A DNA stretch of 64,000 nucleotides, taken from assembly GCA_017617615.1 (NCBI GenBank), contig JAFZVV010000012.1:23191-87190 (forward strand), in the 5' to 3' direction. The translations under genes were made by a program, and so were the position numbers. This document shows positions 27,390 to 35,768 of this stretch, piece by piece. Each line of letters starts with the position of its first letter. Position 1 is the stretch's first letter. The notes under the pieces are model-generated. The model made no database searches and was not told the origin of the DNA. It saw nothing but the letters and a program-made list of their open reading frames with translations. Source of the stretch: Prevotella sp. (lineage in GTDB: Bacteria; Bacteroidota; Bacteroidia; Bacteroidales; Bacteroidaceae).

Positions 27390-29732
27390 TTACTTGATAA
27401 TGATTTTCTTTCCATTGAGCACATAGACCCCTTTGGGCAGACCCTCTGTGGTCATGGCGTCTTTTCGTGCGATGTTTCCGCTGAGCGTGTAGATATCGCC
27501 CAGACTCTGCTCTCTGATGCTCACCAGATTGTCATCGACATAAGTCTGTTGTCCACCCTCGTCCACGTTCACATCGATGGCGCTGAGGCCGTTGCCTTCG
27601 GTCTTGAAATAGCCTTTGAAGGCCTTCACGGTGGTGGTGCCTGTCGACTTGTACAAAGCGCCGTTGCTGAAGAAATAGCAGTCTTTCGGCACCGTGGTGT
27701 AATTACTTACGCCCACGAAGGTGAAAGGCCCCACCTTGGTGTTCACCGCCTCTGTGAGCGGACTGGAAGCCTTCGGCACAAAGCGTCGTGTCATGGTAGC
27801 CACCTGCTCCAGTTCATTATCACTTTGGATATATATGAGCACAGGAGTATTGGCAGGGATGCCATCCTGTGTGACGGAGAACCTCAGTGAGTGGTCGTCG
27901 CCACCGGTAAAGAGCGCCACCCTGGTGTCATTGCCGAAGGCGGCCTTCACCTCGTTGTCGTCAAGCTGGAACGGCAGCCACATGGTGAGCCAACGGTTGG
28001 TCTTCAGCGACATATTGGTATGCACGTTATACTTTTCCAACTGACTTTCCGATGCCAGGTATGTGGCAGGCTCTTCAGTCATCTCGTCGAGATAGAGTCC
28101 ACGCATCACCATGGCATCCTGGTCGGGCAGGTGGAAGTCGAAGCTGATGGTCCCGTCGTCATTCTGTGTGATGTCGGTCATCTCGCGTCCGTAGAGGAAA
28201 TACTTCTTGTCTGTACCGTTGTATTGCACCATCTGCGGGTAGGTGGAGTCGGAGAAGGCATCGTGCCCGGGTTGCGGGAAGGGAACGCCCGTCTGCAAGT
28301 CGTAGCCTACGTAGTATCCTCCGTTGTAGTAATATACCAACGGGTTGTTGTCGGCATTGATTACCCTGAACCGTTCGTGCTGGTTGTATTTGGGATACCT
28401 GGAGCAGTTCACCACATTGTAGCGCCACGCAGTTTCACTGAAATCCACCCTGTATACCAGCAGTCCGAACGCCGGCAGTCCGGCATCCCATCTGTCTTTC
28501 TGTCTGTTCTCGATGATATAATATTCCGTACTGTCGGGATTGTCGGTATAAAAGAGATAGGTCTCACCGTTTTTGGAGAGGGGCTGTATGTCCCTGATCT
28601 TGCACGACTCGCTGAGCACGACGGGGTCGAGCCATCCCAGGCACATTTTCTCGTATGCCGAATAGCCTGCCGGACAGTATCCACTTCCGTTTTTCTCGCC
28701 ACTGCCCATGACGTCGAAGAATCCCACGCCATAGCCCGACCAGTGTACCACATCATAGAGGTCGGGGAATCCAAAGCAGTGCGAGTATTCATGAATGAAC
28801 GTACCTATTGCCCTTGGCACCTTCTTGTTTCCCGAACTCGTCAGTTCGCTTACCATGCAATAAACGTCGAGCGTCATGCCATCAAGCTGTATTGGCATGA
28901 CCTTGCTCTCTGTAAGCGTGTACTTGTGAGCCCATATGGAATTCGAGGAGCTTTCGCCTCCTCCAGCATAGACAATCGCCACTTGGTTGACACAACCATC
29001 GCCATTCCAGTCGTAGTCGCTGTAGTCGACCAGTTCATCGGCGAGAATGAAAGCCTCTTTTGCCATCTCGCCGCTTTTCTCATTTCTGGTGGTGCCGGCA
29101 TAGTAGGCGCTGTTCTTGCTCAGCGTGACGGGGCCCACCACGTCGAAGGTAAGGTCAAACTTCCCGTAACTCTGGTCGTAGAAATAGTCGTGCACCGACC
29201 CGATGTATTTTCCTTCCGATAGATTCTCTTGATTGAGGAATTTGTTGAAATGTGCCTTGGTGTCACCAGTGATATCGGGTGAGAACTTCCACGCCGTGGA
29301 AGCGTCCGTCCCTCCATTACCGTCACCGTCGCCGAACTCGACGAGGATGACGAGTCCTTTTTTCTTTCCCAGGAAACTCGACTTGTCAGGGTAGTAGTCT
29401 CTCTCCTTCGACGAGAGCTTGCGCAACGACATGTGGCTTTCGGCTTCGCTAAGACGCTGAAGGATGAAAGCCTCGCGCTTTTGTTCCAAGGTTGCCTCGT
29501 CGATAAGCGAGAAGGTACCCTTGGCATTGGGCATATACGTATTTCCGTTGGTGTCGACGAGGAAATGGAAGTGCTCGTCGCCAACCCATTTTGCCGTTAT
29601 CTCTGTGCCGTCATCCAGTTTCACCTGCATCCATGCGTTGGGGTCGGCCTCATCGGCATATGATAGTGCCGCAGCCGTCCAAGCGATGATGAGCACCAGT
29701 AGCCTCAAGTATGGCTTACAAGTCATCCTCAT
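27390..29732 (-). CDS. M6 family zinc metalloprotease, secreted, with Prevotella-type C-terminal tail
   Basis: About 780 residues from the ATG at 29732 (an ATG two codons on is equally possible). The start gives a signal peptide (MRMTCKPYLRLLVLIIAW..., cleavage near SYADE). The M6 domain contains HEYSHCFGFPDLYD, with zinc His314 and His318 and catalytic Glu315. GSGEKNGSG and YCPAGYSAYEKMCLGWL follow, as in immune-inhibitor-A-like proteases. The end, IYTLSGNIARKDAM...GVYVLNGKKIIIK, is the C-terminal tail common on secreted Prevotella proteins. The first codons overlap the end of a 64-codon peptide gene (29716-29910), implying coupled expression. Confidence 0.88.
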   Translation of the reverse strand: MRMTCKPYLRLLVLIIAWTAAALSYADEADPNAWMQVKLDDGTEITAKWVGDEHFHFLVDTNGNTYMPNAKGTFSLIDEATLEQKREAFILQRLSEAESHMSLRKLSSKERDYYPDKSSFLGKKKGLVILVEFGDGDGNGGTDASTAWKFSPDITGDTKAHFNKFLNQENLSEGKYIGSVHDYFYDQSYGKFDLTFDVVGPVTLSKNSAYYAGTTRNEKSGEMAKEAFILADELVDYSDYDWNGDGCVNQVAIVYAGGGESSSNSIWAHKYTLTESKVMPIQLDGMTLDVYCMVSELTSSGNKKVPRAIGTFIHEYSHCFGFPDLYDVVHWSGYGVGFFDVMGSGEKNGSGYCPAGYSAYEKMCLGWLDPVVLSESCKIRDIQPLSKNGETYLFYTDNPDSTEYYIIENRQKDRWDAGLPAFGLLVYRVDFSETAWRYNVVNCSRYPKYNQHERFRVINADNNPLVYYYNGGYYVGYDLQTGVPFPQPGHDAFSDSTYPQMVQYNGTDKKYFLYGREMTDITQNDDGTISFDFHLPDQDAMVMRGLYLDEMTEEPATYLASESQLEKYNVHTNMSLKTNRWLTMWLPFQLDDNEVKAAFGNDTRVALFTGGDDHSLRFSVTQDGIPANTPVLIYIQSDNELEQVATMTRRFVPKASSPLTEAVNTKVGPFTFVGVSNYTTVPKDCYFFSNGALYKSTGTTTVKAFKGYFKTEGNGLSAIDVNVDEGGQQTYVDDNLVSIREQSLGDIYTLSGNIARKDAMTTEGLPKGVYVLNGKKIIIK

Positions 29733-29910
29733 CGTTCCACAATCCTTTAGGTTGAACATTGAGGTCAGCTTCACAAGGCGGGTTTTTCTCATCATAGTCA
29801 GCATATTCAATGACAACAGATGACATCCCCAGTTTTGACAAACCAAGGATATCGCCTTCCGGCAACATACAATCCACCGTGATGCACGGCTTTACATAAA
29901 ATTTTCCCAT
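29716..29910 (-). CDS. Short acidic-tailed peptide 2, overlapping the M6 protease
   Basis: A 64-residue peptide without a signal sequence. It begins MGKFYVKPCITVDCML and ends KGLWNDEDDL. It shares a plan with peptide 1 at 30099: a KPxxx beta-like start, a central variable part, and a terminal LW plus acidic run. The last 17 bases lie inside the M6 coding start, so ribosomes may pass from one to the other. The ATG at 29910 is chosen over 29955 because the shorter form matches peptide 1. Many short Prevotella genes look like this, but none has a function known to me. Confidence 0.55.
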   Translation of the reverse strand: MGKFYVKPCITVDCMLPEGDILGLSKLGMSSVVIEYADYDEKNPPCEADLNVQPKGLWNDEDDL

Positions 29911-30098
29911 AGTGAAATGAATATGTATAGACAACAATGCATGCTCTCCCCTCACGGGATTACACTGATTACAATCGTAAAAATTCCACTATATGAAGCC
30001 ACCATGGATATATGGTGATTCACCTATCCTGTTATGAAAGGATGGTGTAAAAACAGGGTCAGACTGTTTTGTTTAGGTTACAGCAATTCGTGCCAGAC
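29911..30098 (-). other. Spacer between the two peptide genes
   Basis: It contains a hairpin CACCTATCCT/AGGATGGTG at 30021-30047 and a palindrome ACCAT/ATGGT at 30001-30016. A CAGACT-TAAT-AGTCTG palindrome at about 30091-30108 overlaps the end of peptide 1. No good -7 box is seen, so peptide 2 and the protease may be read from the upstream promoter with partial termination in between. Confidence 0.4.
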
Positions 30099-30317
30099 TT
30101 AATAGTCTGACTCTTCTTCTTCCCAGAGATAGTTGCTATTTCCGCCACTAACAAATGAAGGATTGCCAATCGATCCACCCGTGGAAGGAATGCCTTCCCT
30201 GTAGTTCCCAGTTCCAGGATTAACAGTTGTCTCGAAGGAATCAACCAGCAGAGGGGTTTCCGTATAAGTCTGTACCTCTATTTCGGTGACAGGTTTTGCA
30301 TAGCGCATTTTTTCCAT
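30099..30317 (-). CDS. Short acidic-tailed peptide 1
   Basis: A 72-residue peptide starting MEKMRYAKPVTEIEVQ and ending NYLWEEEESDY, with a Gly/Ser/Asn-rich middle (about 33-62). It has no signal peptide or membrane segment. It shares the KP-start and LW-acidic-end pattern with peptide 2. The ATG at 30317 is picked to match that start. A promoter with a 20-base spacer lies 135-150 bases upstream. Its product could be a precursor processed or sensed together with the M6 protease, but that is inference. Confidence 0.55.
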   Translation of the reverse strand: MEKMRYAKPVTEIEVQTYTETPLLVDSFETTVNPGTGNYREGIPSTGGSIGNPSFVSGGNSNYLWEEEESDY

Positions 30318-30421
30318 AATAGTGAAATTGTAGTGTGACAAGTTTTGAAGGTTGTGATTTCCGCCATGTCGCATGGAGGACAATCCTCTAATATTGAATG
30401 GTATGGATGTATCATGCATGT

Positions 30422-30486
30422 GCCCCGTAGAGGTGTCACAATAACACGAATACGGGGCAAAATTAAGAAAACGAGTCGTAATGTGC
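30422..30486 (-). promoter_or_regulatory. Promoter and inverted repeat upstream of peptide 1
   Basis: On the minus strand TTTG, a 20-base spacer and TAATTTTG (30458-30465) form a strong promoter. Directly after it GCCCCGT (30452-30458) can pair with ACGGGGC (30422-30428), a 7-base perfect stem. It could be an operator or a leader hairpin. The leader to the ATG is about 135 bases and contains GAGGA-TTG-TCCTC as well. Confidence 0.55.
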
Positions 30487-30602
30487 AAATTTTTTCTAAA
30501 AAAATTTCACTTTTGTATCCAAAAAATGGTCTAAATCACAAAGTTTATGCGATTTACGAGGTTTTATCCTGTCAATTTTATAGCAAAAACATCCCCTAAC
30601 AT

Positions 30603-32036
30603 TTACTCATCGGCACCCGCCTTATGGCAATGCCTGCAGCCACTGCCATCGAAACAATGTGTACAGATGCGGTCTTTGGGGAGCCCTATCGACTTCACGA
30701 GGTTTTCGATTTTGTTGAACCTCAGCGTAGTGATTCCCAGGCGCTGGGCTATCTCATCGACCATCCGATGATACTCTGGCGTGTCGGTGGTGGAGTATTT
30801 CTCGAGGTTCTTCTCCGGGTCACCCTCAAAGTCCTGTATCACCCTACGGGTAATGAGTTCGAGGTCGCTCTTCGAACTGGTGAAATTGATGAAGGGGCAG
30901 CCATACACCAGTGGTGGGCACGAGATACGTGCATGCACCTCGCTGGCACCATATTCAAAGAAGGTGCGCACGTTGTCGCGCAACTGTGTGCCACGCACGA
31001 TGGAATCGTCGCAGAACACCACTTTTCTTCCGGTGAGGATGGCCTTGTTGGGAATGAGTTTCATCTTTGCCACGAGACGTCTCCGTGACTGGTTGCCCGG
31101 TGTGAAGCTCCTGGGCCATGTGGGCGTGTATTTCAGTACGGCACGTTTATAAGGTATGCCATGTCCCTCGGCGTATCCGATGGCCATTCCCACGCCCGAG
31201 TCGGGCACACCACACACGATGTCGGCCTCGGTCTTGTCTTCCTGTCCCATGATGAAGCCGTTGCGCTCGCGCATGTCTTCCACGTTCACGCCGTTGTAGT
31301 CGCTGGTGGGGAATCCATAGTACACCCAGAGGAAGGCGCAAATCTGCTCCTTGGGGAAAGGTTTCTGGAGAATTTCGATGCCGTCGGCCTTCAACTTCAC
31401 GATTTCCCCTGGTCCGAGGTCATGGTCGATAGTGTAGTCGAGGTTGGGGAAGCTCGACGACTCGCTGGTGGCAGCATACGCCCCCTCTTTCTTTCCGATG
31501 ACGATGGGTGTGCGCCCATACTTGTCGCGTGCTGCGATGATGCCGTCTTCAGTGAGGATAAGCATCGAACACGACCCTTCTATCTTCTCGTAGACGATAT
31601 TGATGCCTTCGACGAACGACGTGCCCATGTTGATGAGCAGTGCCACGAGTTCTGTCTGGTTGATTTTGTTGGCCGACATCTCGCTGAAGTGCATGCGCTT
31701 GTCGAGGAGTTGCTTGGCAATCTCAGGCATGTTGTTGATTTTCGCCACAGTGACCACGGCATACCGTCCGAGGTGTGAGTTGACGATGATGGGCTGTGGG
31801 TCGGTGTCGCTGATGACGCCGATGCCCTGGCATCCTTGGAATTGTTCGAGTTCGTCTTCAAACTTCGACCTGAAATAGTCGCGCTCAAGACTGTGGATGG
31901 AGCGGCTGAAACCCTTCTCCGGGTCGAAGGTAGCCAGACCTGCACGTCGTGTACCGAGATGTGAGTTGTAGTCTGTGCCATAAAACAAATCGTTGACACA
32001 GTCGTTTACAGAAATAGTCCCAAAAAAACCTCCCAT
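30603..32036 (-). CDS. PurF-like amidophosphoribosyltransferase homologue lacking the catalytic Cys
   Basis: A 477-residue protein with the PurF layout: N-terminal glutamine-amidotransferase fold (YGTDYNSHLGTRRAGLAT) and C-terminal phosphoribosyltransferase with the PRPP loop VVFCDDSIVRGTQLRDN (about 338-354). It begins MGGFFG, whereas active PurF exposes a Cys as residue 1 after Met removal (MCGI...). The glutaminase should therefore be inactive. Close relatives with MGGFFG appear widespread in Bacteroidales, so this is probably a distinct conserved family. The tail CTHCFDGSGCRHCHKAG is Cys-rich. Ammonia-dependent activity or another PRPP reaction is possible. Confidence 0.8.
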   Translation of the reverse strand: MGGFFGTISVNDCVNDLFYGTDYNSHLGTRRAGLATFDPEKGFSRSIHSLERDYFRSKFEDELEQFQGCQGIGVISDTDPQPIIVNSHLGRYAVVTVAKINNMPEIAKQLLDKRMHFSEMSANKINQTELVALLINMGTSFVEGINIVYEKIEGSCSMLILTEDGIIAARDKYGRTPIVIGKKEGAYAATSESSSFPNLDYTIDHDLGPGEIVKLKADGIEILQKPFPKEQICAFLWVYYGFPTSDYNGVNVEDMRERNGFIMGQEDKTEADIVCGVPDSGVGMAIGYAEGHGIPYKRAVLKYTPTWPRSFTPGNQSRRRLVAKMKLIPNKAILTGRKVVFCDDSIVRGTQLRDNVRTFFEYGASEVHARISCPPLVYGCPFINFTSSKSDLELITRRVIQDFEGDPEKNLEKYSTTDTPEYHRMVDEIAQRLGITTLRFNKIENLVKSIGLPKDRICTHCFDGSGCRHCHKAGADE

Positions 32037-32090
32037 TGAAAATACTATTTTTACCTTCTTTTCAAATATCGAATTATGCTAATCTGGGTG

Positions 32091-32098
32091 CAAAGGTA
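32091..32098 (-). promoter_or_regulatory. Promoter of the PurF-like gene
   Basis: TACCTTTG on the minus strand, preceded by GCGCTCGGTTTTCAC, the same prefix seen in the double-promoter repeats at 2118, 14513 and 46042, but present here as a single unit. The leader is about 50 bases. Confidence 0.5.
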
Positions 32099-32152
32099 GT
32101 GAAAACCGAGCGCAATGCGAAACAAATAACAAAGTTTTTTGTTTCCATATTC

Positions 32153-32851
32153 TTATCTCATGGCGAGCACCTCACTGAGGAGATAGGCGCGGTGAGTGTC
32201 GACACAGGCGTAGCTGGGTGTGACTACAGGCTGACCGTCGAACGACTGGGTATGTCCGAAAATCTGGAAAAGGCCATTGTCGAGTGTCCCCATTTCATTG
32301 CAGTCGGCCCATAGCGGTCCGCCACAGGGGTCAAGTCCGCCTCTTATGTATCCTATCTCCGACAACGCCGCCATCCCTTCGTAAGACTCGGTAAGATGGT
32401 TCAGGTTCTCGGCGTTCAGTTCACCGATGAGCTGTGCATGTCGCCGATACCAATCCGGCACCACGCCAGCATGTGTAAGCAAGCAGCGCACCCCATCGTA
32501 CTCCGCTTCGTATGCCATGGAGAAATACCCGCTGAAGGTAGCGAAGAGATATTCGTACCGTTCTGCCAGCCGGCGTGAGTATCTGCTCCCCATGGCGAGT
32601 TTACGGAAGACCTGCGACTTGTAGTGCATGTCGTGGTTTCCCAGCAAGAGCACGGTCTGCTCGCGGTGGTCGATGACATAATGGAGGATGTCGATGAAAT
32701 TGTTGTAGGCCTCTTCGGGCGAAATGCCCTCATGGGGATAAGGGTCGGTATAGTCGCCGAGAAACACCGCACGGCTCCATGTGGTTGTCTCGACAGCCTC
32801 TCGCCAGAAAGTCCTACCGTGTATGTCGGGAATAATGAGCAGGTCGTTCAT
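32153..32851 (-). CDS. Calcineurin-like metallophosphoesterase
   Basis: A 232-residue protein from the ATG at 32851, where the conserved IIPDIHG begins. The metal-binding series is present: PDIHGR (8-13), FLGDYTDPYP, LLGNHDMHY, LLTHAGV, FGHTQS. This is the pattern of PP2A-like/Ser-Thr phosphatase-type phosphoesterases of the calcineurin superfamily. The substrate is unknown. The open frame extends upstream into repeats and is ignored. A promoter lies at 33012-33043, giving a repeat-containing leader of about 155 bases. Confidence 0.85.
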   Translation of the reverse strand: MNDLLIIPDIHGRTFWREAVETTTWSRAVFLGDYTDPYPHEGISPEEAYNNFIDILHYVIDHREQTVLLLGNHDMHYKSQVFRKLAMGSRYSRRLAERYEYLFATFSGYFSMAYEAEYDGVRCLLTHAGVVPDWYRRHAQLIGELNAENLNHLTESYEGMAALSEIGYIRGGLDPCGGPLWADCNEMGTLDNGLFQIFGHTQSFDGQPVVTPSYACVDTHRAYLLSEVLAMR

Positions 32852-33011
32852 TAATATATTGAAGATTGAAAATTGAAAATTAAGCTTTGCTTGAACATCG
32901 GCTGCGTCTCGGCAATCAGAGCAAGCTCTATTGCACTCGGCTTGCACGATGTTTGAAAATTAAGCTTCGCTTGAACATCGGCGGCGCGGTATTGTATGCG
33001 CACGGTATCTG
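32852..33011 (-). repeat. Leader of the phosphoesterase gene with two 34-base direct repeats
   Basis: On the plus strand a block starting TTGAAAATTAAGCTT and containing GCTTGAACATCGGC occurs at about 32872-32906 and again at 32952-32986, 80 bases apart. Between them GCAATCAGAGC (32912-32922) pairs with GCTCTATTGC (32924-32934). The region is transcribed as the 5' leader if the promoter at 33012 is used. Confidence 0.45.
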
Positions 33012-33043
33012 CAAAGATAACAATAAAATTTGGAATGAGCAAA
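33012..33043 (-). promoter_or_regulatory. Promoter of the phosphoesterase gene
   Basis: On the minus strand TATCTTTG (33012-33019) with TTTG at 33040-33043 and a 20-base spacer. Confidence 0.55.
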
Positions 33044-33165
33044 TATGGAGCATGAGTAGAAGACAATAAAAGCGCGCGCACAGCGTTTTTATGTTGTAGG
33101 AGCGACATCACGCTTCTGCTATCTCCTTCTGCAAGACAGCAAAAACCATCAAACTGCCCTACCCC

Positions 33166-34707
33166 ATGCGTTATAGGCAATACATCCCCCTCATCTACTG
33201 TCTTGTGATTTCCATGTCGGCGAAATCACAAGACACCCTGACGGATTCCATTGCCCTTGAACGTAAGGCAGTGCCTACGGGCACCCACCTCACCTACGAC
33301 CTGACCGCCGAGGCATCCGTAGGGACCGGTGACTACACGGCATACCAACTGGCCACCAACCGCCATCATGTGGTGGGCACCCGCTCGAATACCGCATACC
33401 TGCGTGGTGCAATCAGCGTGGAGCATGTCTTCAAGAAAGACCTCATCCTCTCGGGTACCGTCGATGCCCTGGCCTCCGTGCATGGCGACCATCCGGCATA
33501 CTTGCAGCAGTGTTTCGCCAACCTGTCGTACGGGCCGTTCTTCATCGAGGCCGGCAGCCGCGAACAGAAGCAAGTGGTGCGCGACGACCTGCTCTCGAGT
33601 GGTTCGTTTGCCAAGGGCACCAATGCCAAGCCCGTGCCACAGGTCCATTTCGGCACCAATGGCTTCTGGGCGCTGCCATACACCAAAGGATGGGTAGAGG
33701 CCAATTTCGACTTCGGCTATGGAAAGTTCATGGACAGCGGTTATCGTGAAGAGAGGTTCCATGAGGGCGGCGACGTGAACAAGATATATGCCACGGGAAT
33801 CTATTACCACCAGAAACACCTGTATCTGCGCACCCCTGCTACCCGGAAGTTCTTCATCCTCGTGGGTATAGAGCACGTGGTGCAGTTTGGCGGTACGGGC
33901 TACAGCTATGAGCGTGGCGTGCTCACCGGCAAGACGAAACCTGCTAGTCTGAAAGCTTTCTGGAACGTCGTCCTCCCCCTTGGCGACAGGTATTACGTAG
34001 AAAACGAGGCGATGGAAGACTGGATTTTCGGCAACCACCTCGGGACGATGACAGTGCAGTTGGGGTGGAACATCACGCCGTCGCACCAACTACAGGTATA
34101 TTATGACGACCCTTTCGAAGACGGATCGGGCATGCGGAAGAGCAACGGCTACGACGGTCTCTGGGGTGTTCAGTACACCAACAAGGCATCCGGAAGACAA
34201 TATGTCAGGGGTGTGGTATTGGAATATTTCCAGACGACGAACCAGTCGGGGCCACTGCATTGGGACAACGACGACTACCCCGAGCCCATCCGCAGCGAAA
34301 TAACCGACTATGTGACTGGCGACGACAATTACTACAACCATGTCTTCTACGACAGTTACACCCACTACGGCATGACGCCAGGCAATGCCCTCATCACGTC
34401 ACCTATATATAATAAGGATGGCTATACGGGATTCCGTGACAACAGGGTGAAGGCATGGCACTTGGGCGTCAACGGCGAGTTGAACCACCATCTCTCCTAT
34501 CTGTTCAAATGTTCATACCGTGAAGGCTGGGGCACGTATTCCTCCCCCCTTGCCACAAGGCACCACTCCTTCAACGCACTGTTACAGGGCATCTACAGCA
34601 TTGGGCCATGGCAGGTGAGCGGGGCCTATGCCTTCGACAAGGGAAACATCTACGGCGACTGTTCCACATTCAACATCAAGATTGGCTATCATGGCAAGAT
34701 ATTTTAA
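33166..34707 (+). CDS. Capsule-assembly Wzi-like outer-membrane barrel
   Basis: A 513-residue protein with signal peptide (about 1-21, ending AKSQ). Long amphipathic strands and motifs such as YLRGAISVEHVFKK, GPFFIEAGSREQKQ, FWALPYTKGWVEANFDFGYGKFMD and HLYLRTP fit the Wzi-like barrel family, large outer-membrane barrels linked to capsule attachment in some Proteobacteria. In Bacteroidetes the role is unproven. The start is the ATG after a short AT-rich gap. The 3' end overlaps the following lipoprotein gene by 17 bases. Confidence 0.8.
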   Translation: MRYRQYIPLIYCLVISMSAKSQDTLTDSIALERKAVPTGTHLTYDLTAEASVGTGDYTAYQLATNRHHVVGTRSNTAYLRGAISVEHVFKKDLILSGTVDALASVHGDHPAYLQQCFANLSYGPFFIEAGSREQKQVVRDDLLSSGSFAKGTNAKPVPQVHFGTNGFWALPYTKGWVEANFDFGYGKFMDSGYREERFHEGGDVNKIYATGIYYHQKHLYLRTPATRKFFILVGIEHVVQFGGTGYSYERGVLTGKTKPASLKAFWNVVLPLGDRYYVENEAMEDWIFGNHLGTMTVQLGWNITPSHQLQVYYDDPFEDGSGMRKSNGYDGLWGVQYTNKASGRQYVRGVVLEYFQTTNQSGPLHWDNDDYPEPIRSEITDYVTGDDNYYNHVFYDSYTHYGMTPGNALITSPIYNKDGYTGFRDNRVKAWHLGVNGELNHHLSYLFKCSYREGWGTYSSPLATRHHSFNALLQGIYSIGPWQVSGAYAFDKGNIYGDCSTFNIKIGYHGKIF

Positions 34708-35065
34708 GGCACTCCTCCTGTTCACCCTCCTCGTCACGTCATGTCAGGAGGGCGGTGAAGCCGGCGACCTGTTCGGCCAGTGGCGTCTGTCGGGTTCCGA
34801 TACGCAATATGTGTGTTTTTCAGGGTCTATCGTCATGTTCCGCTCATTGGGAGAGGGTGAGGTATACGGCAACTTTCAGCATCAGGGCGACAGTCTCTTC
34901 ATCCAGTGCCATTCGATAGCAGGGGAGCGCAAAGACACGGTGATGATAGAGGACTCGTATGGCCTCAGGCCATTTACCGATATCCGCCTGAAGGTCACCT
35001 CGCTCGACAGCGAGCACCTGTCGCTCGAAAAGGGTAACCAGACATGGAGGTTCAGGATTTATTAA
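34691..35065 (+). CDS. Small lipocalin-like lipoprotein
   Basis: A 124-residue lipoprotein starting MARYFKALLLFTLLVTSC (lipobox LVTSC, Cys18). The mature part GDLFGQWRLSGSDTQYVCFSG and the later strand pairs with GNFQHQGDSLFIQC resemble the lipocalin-like or META-type beta-barrels common in Bacteroidales. The ATG at 34691 lies inside the end of the Wzi-like gene, and the earlier open frame is ignored. The overlap suggests co-translation with the barrel protein, perhaps as its lipoprotein partner. Confidence 0.7.
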   Translation: MARYFKALLLFTLLVTSCQEGGEAGDLFGQWRLSGSDTQYVCFSGSIVMFRSLGEGEVYGNFQHQGDSLFIQCHSIAGERKDTVMIEDSYGLRPFTDIRLKVTSLDSEHLSLEKGNQTWRFRIY

Positions 35066-35162
35066 GCGTACTGCACCCGATTGATGATTCAAGATCGTTG
35101 AAAATGGAAGAACAACTTTTGATTTTTTCTTGTTATTTTTTTCTCCAAAAAAGAATTTTCAT

Positions 35163-35170
35163 TATATTTG
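35163..35170 (+). promoter_or_regulatory. Promoter of the LEA-like gene (TATATTTG)
   Basis: A clear -7 box 47 bases before the ATG at 35217, in a very AT-rich stretch. Confidence 0.5.
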
Positions 35171-35216
35171 CCACTGCGAAAGCATATTCTACTATTAACC
35201 TTTTATATATTATATT

Positions 35217-35681
35217 ATGAACGATTTTGATGAGATAATTGCCTCCCTGAAGAAAGGGATTGGCGAAATGGCAGAAGAAGCCCAGAAGAAATACAATGAG
35301 TTGGTAGAGTACCTCGACACACACGACTCAGATGAAATCAAGGCCGACCTCCGGAAACGCGCCGAAAGCGTGGGTGCCGAGGCCAAGGAAGGATTCGAGA
35401 AGGCCAAGGAGAGCCTGAGTGGCGCGAAAGACGAGGCCATCGAAAAGATTGGCGACAGCAAGGACGGACTGCGCGAGACTTTGGGCAAGGCCAAAGAACA
35501 TCTCGAAGACATGAAGGAAAAGGCTCAGGCAAAACTCAATGACCCAGAGGTGCAGGAGCGTATCACCGATGCCCGTGAGAACCTCCAAGAGGGCGTCGAC
35601 AAGGCCAAGGAAATGATTGACAGTGGCTTGGAGATCGTGCAGAAACAGTTTGAGGAACTCCGCAAGAAACTCAATATCTGA
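35217..35681 (+). CDS. LEA-like / apolipoprotein-like amphipathic helical protein
   Basis: A 154-residue, highly charged helical protein with no signal peptide. From about residue 50 it repeats an eleven-residue pattern rich in Lys, Glu and Ala (AKEGFEKAKESLSGAKDEA, then KIGDSKDGLRETLGKAKEH). Such repeats are found in group 3 LEA and YtxH/CsbD-like stress proteins. They form amphipathic helices that may stabilise membranes or proteins on drying. The function here is not known. It is monocistronic, with its own promoter and a perfect terminator. Confidence 0.7.
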   Translation: MNDFDEIIASLKKGIGEMAEEAQKKYNELVEYLDTHDSDEIKADLRKRAESVGAEAKEGFEKAKESLSGAKDEAIEKIGDSKDGLRETLGKAKEHLEDMKEKAQAKLNDPEVQERITDARENLQEGVDKAKEMIDSGLEIVQKQFEELRKKLNI

Positions 35682-35685
35682 TAGG

Positions 35686-35716
35686 AAAAGGCTGGCAGTT
35701 GCCAGCCTTTTTTGCT
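35686..35716 (+). terminator. Terminator after the LEA-like gene
   Basis: AAAAGGCTGGCA pairs perfectly with TGCCAGCCTTTT around GT, followed by further T residues. Confidence 0.85.
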
Positions 35717-35768
35717 ACTAAAAAACCTAAGTTAGGGTCTTAAAAGACTATAGGGCTTTAGGGACTTT

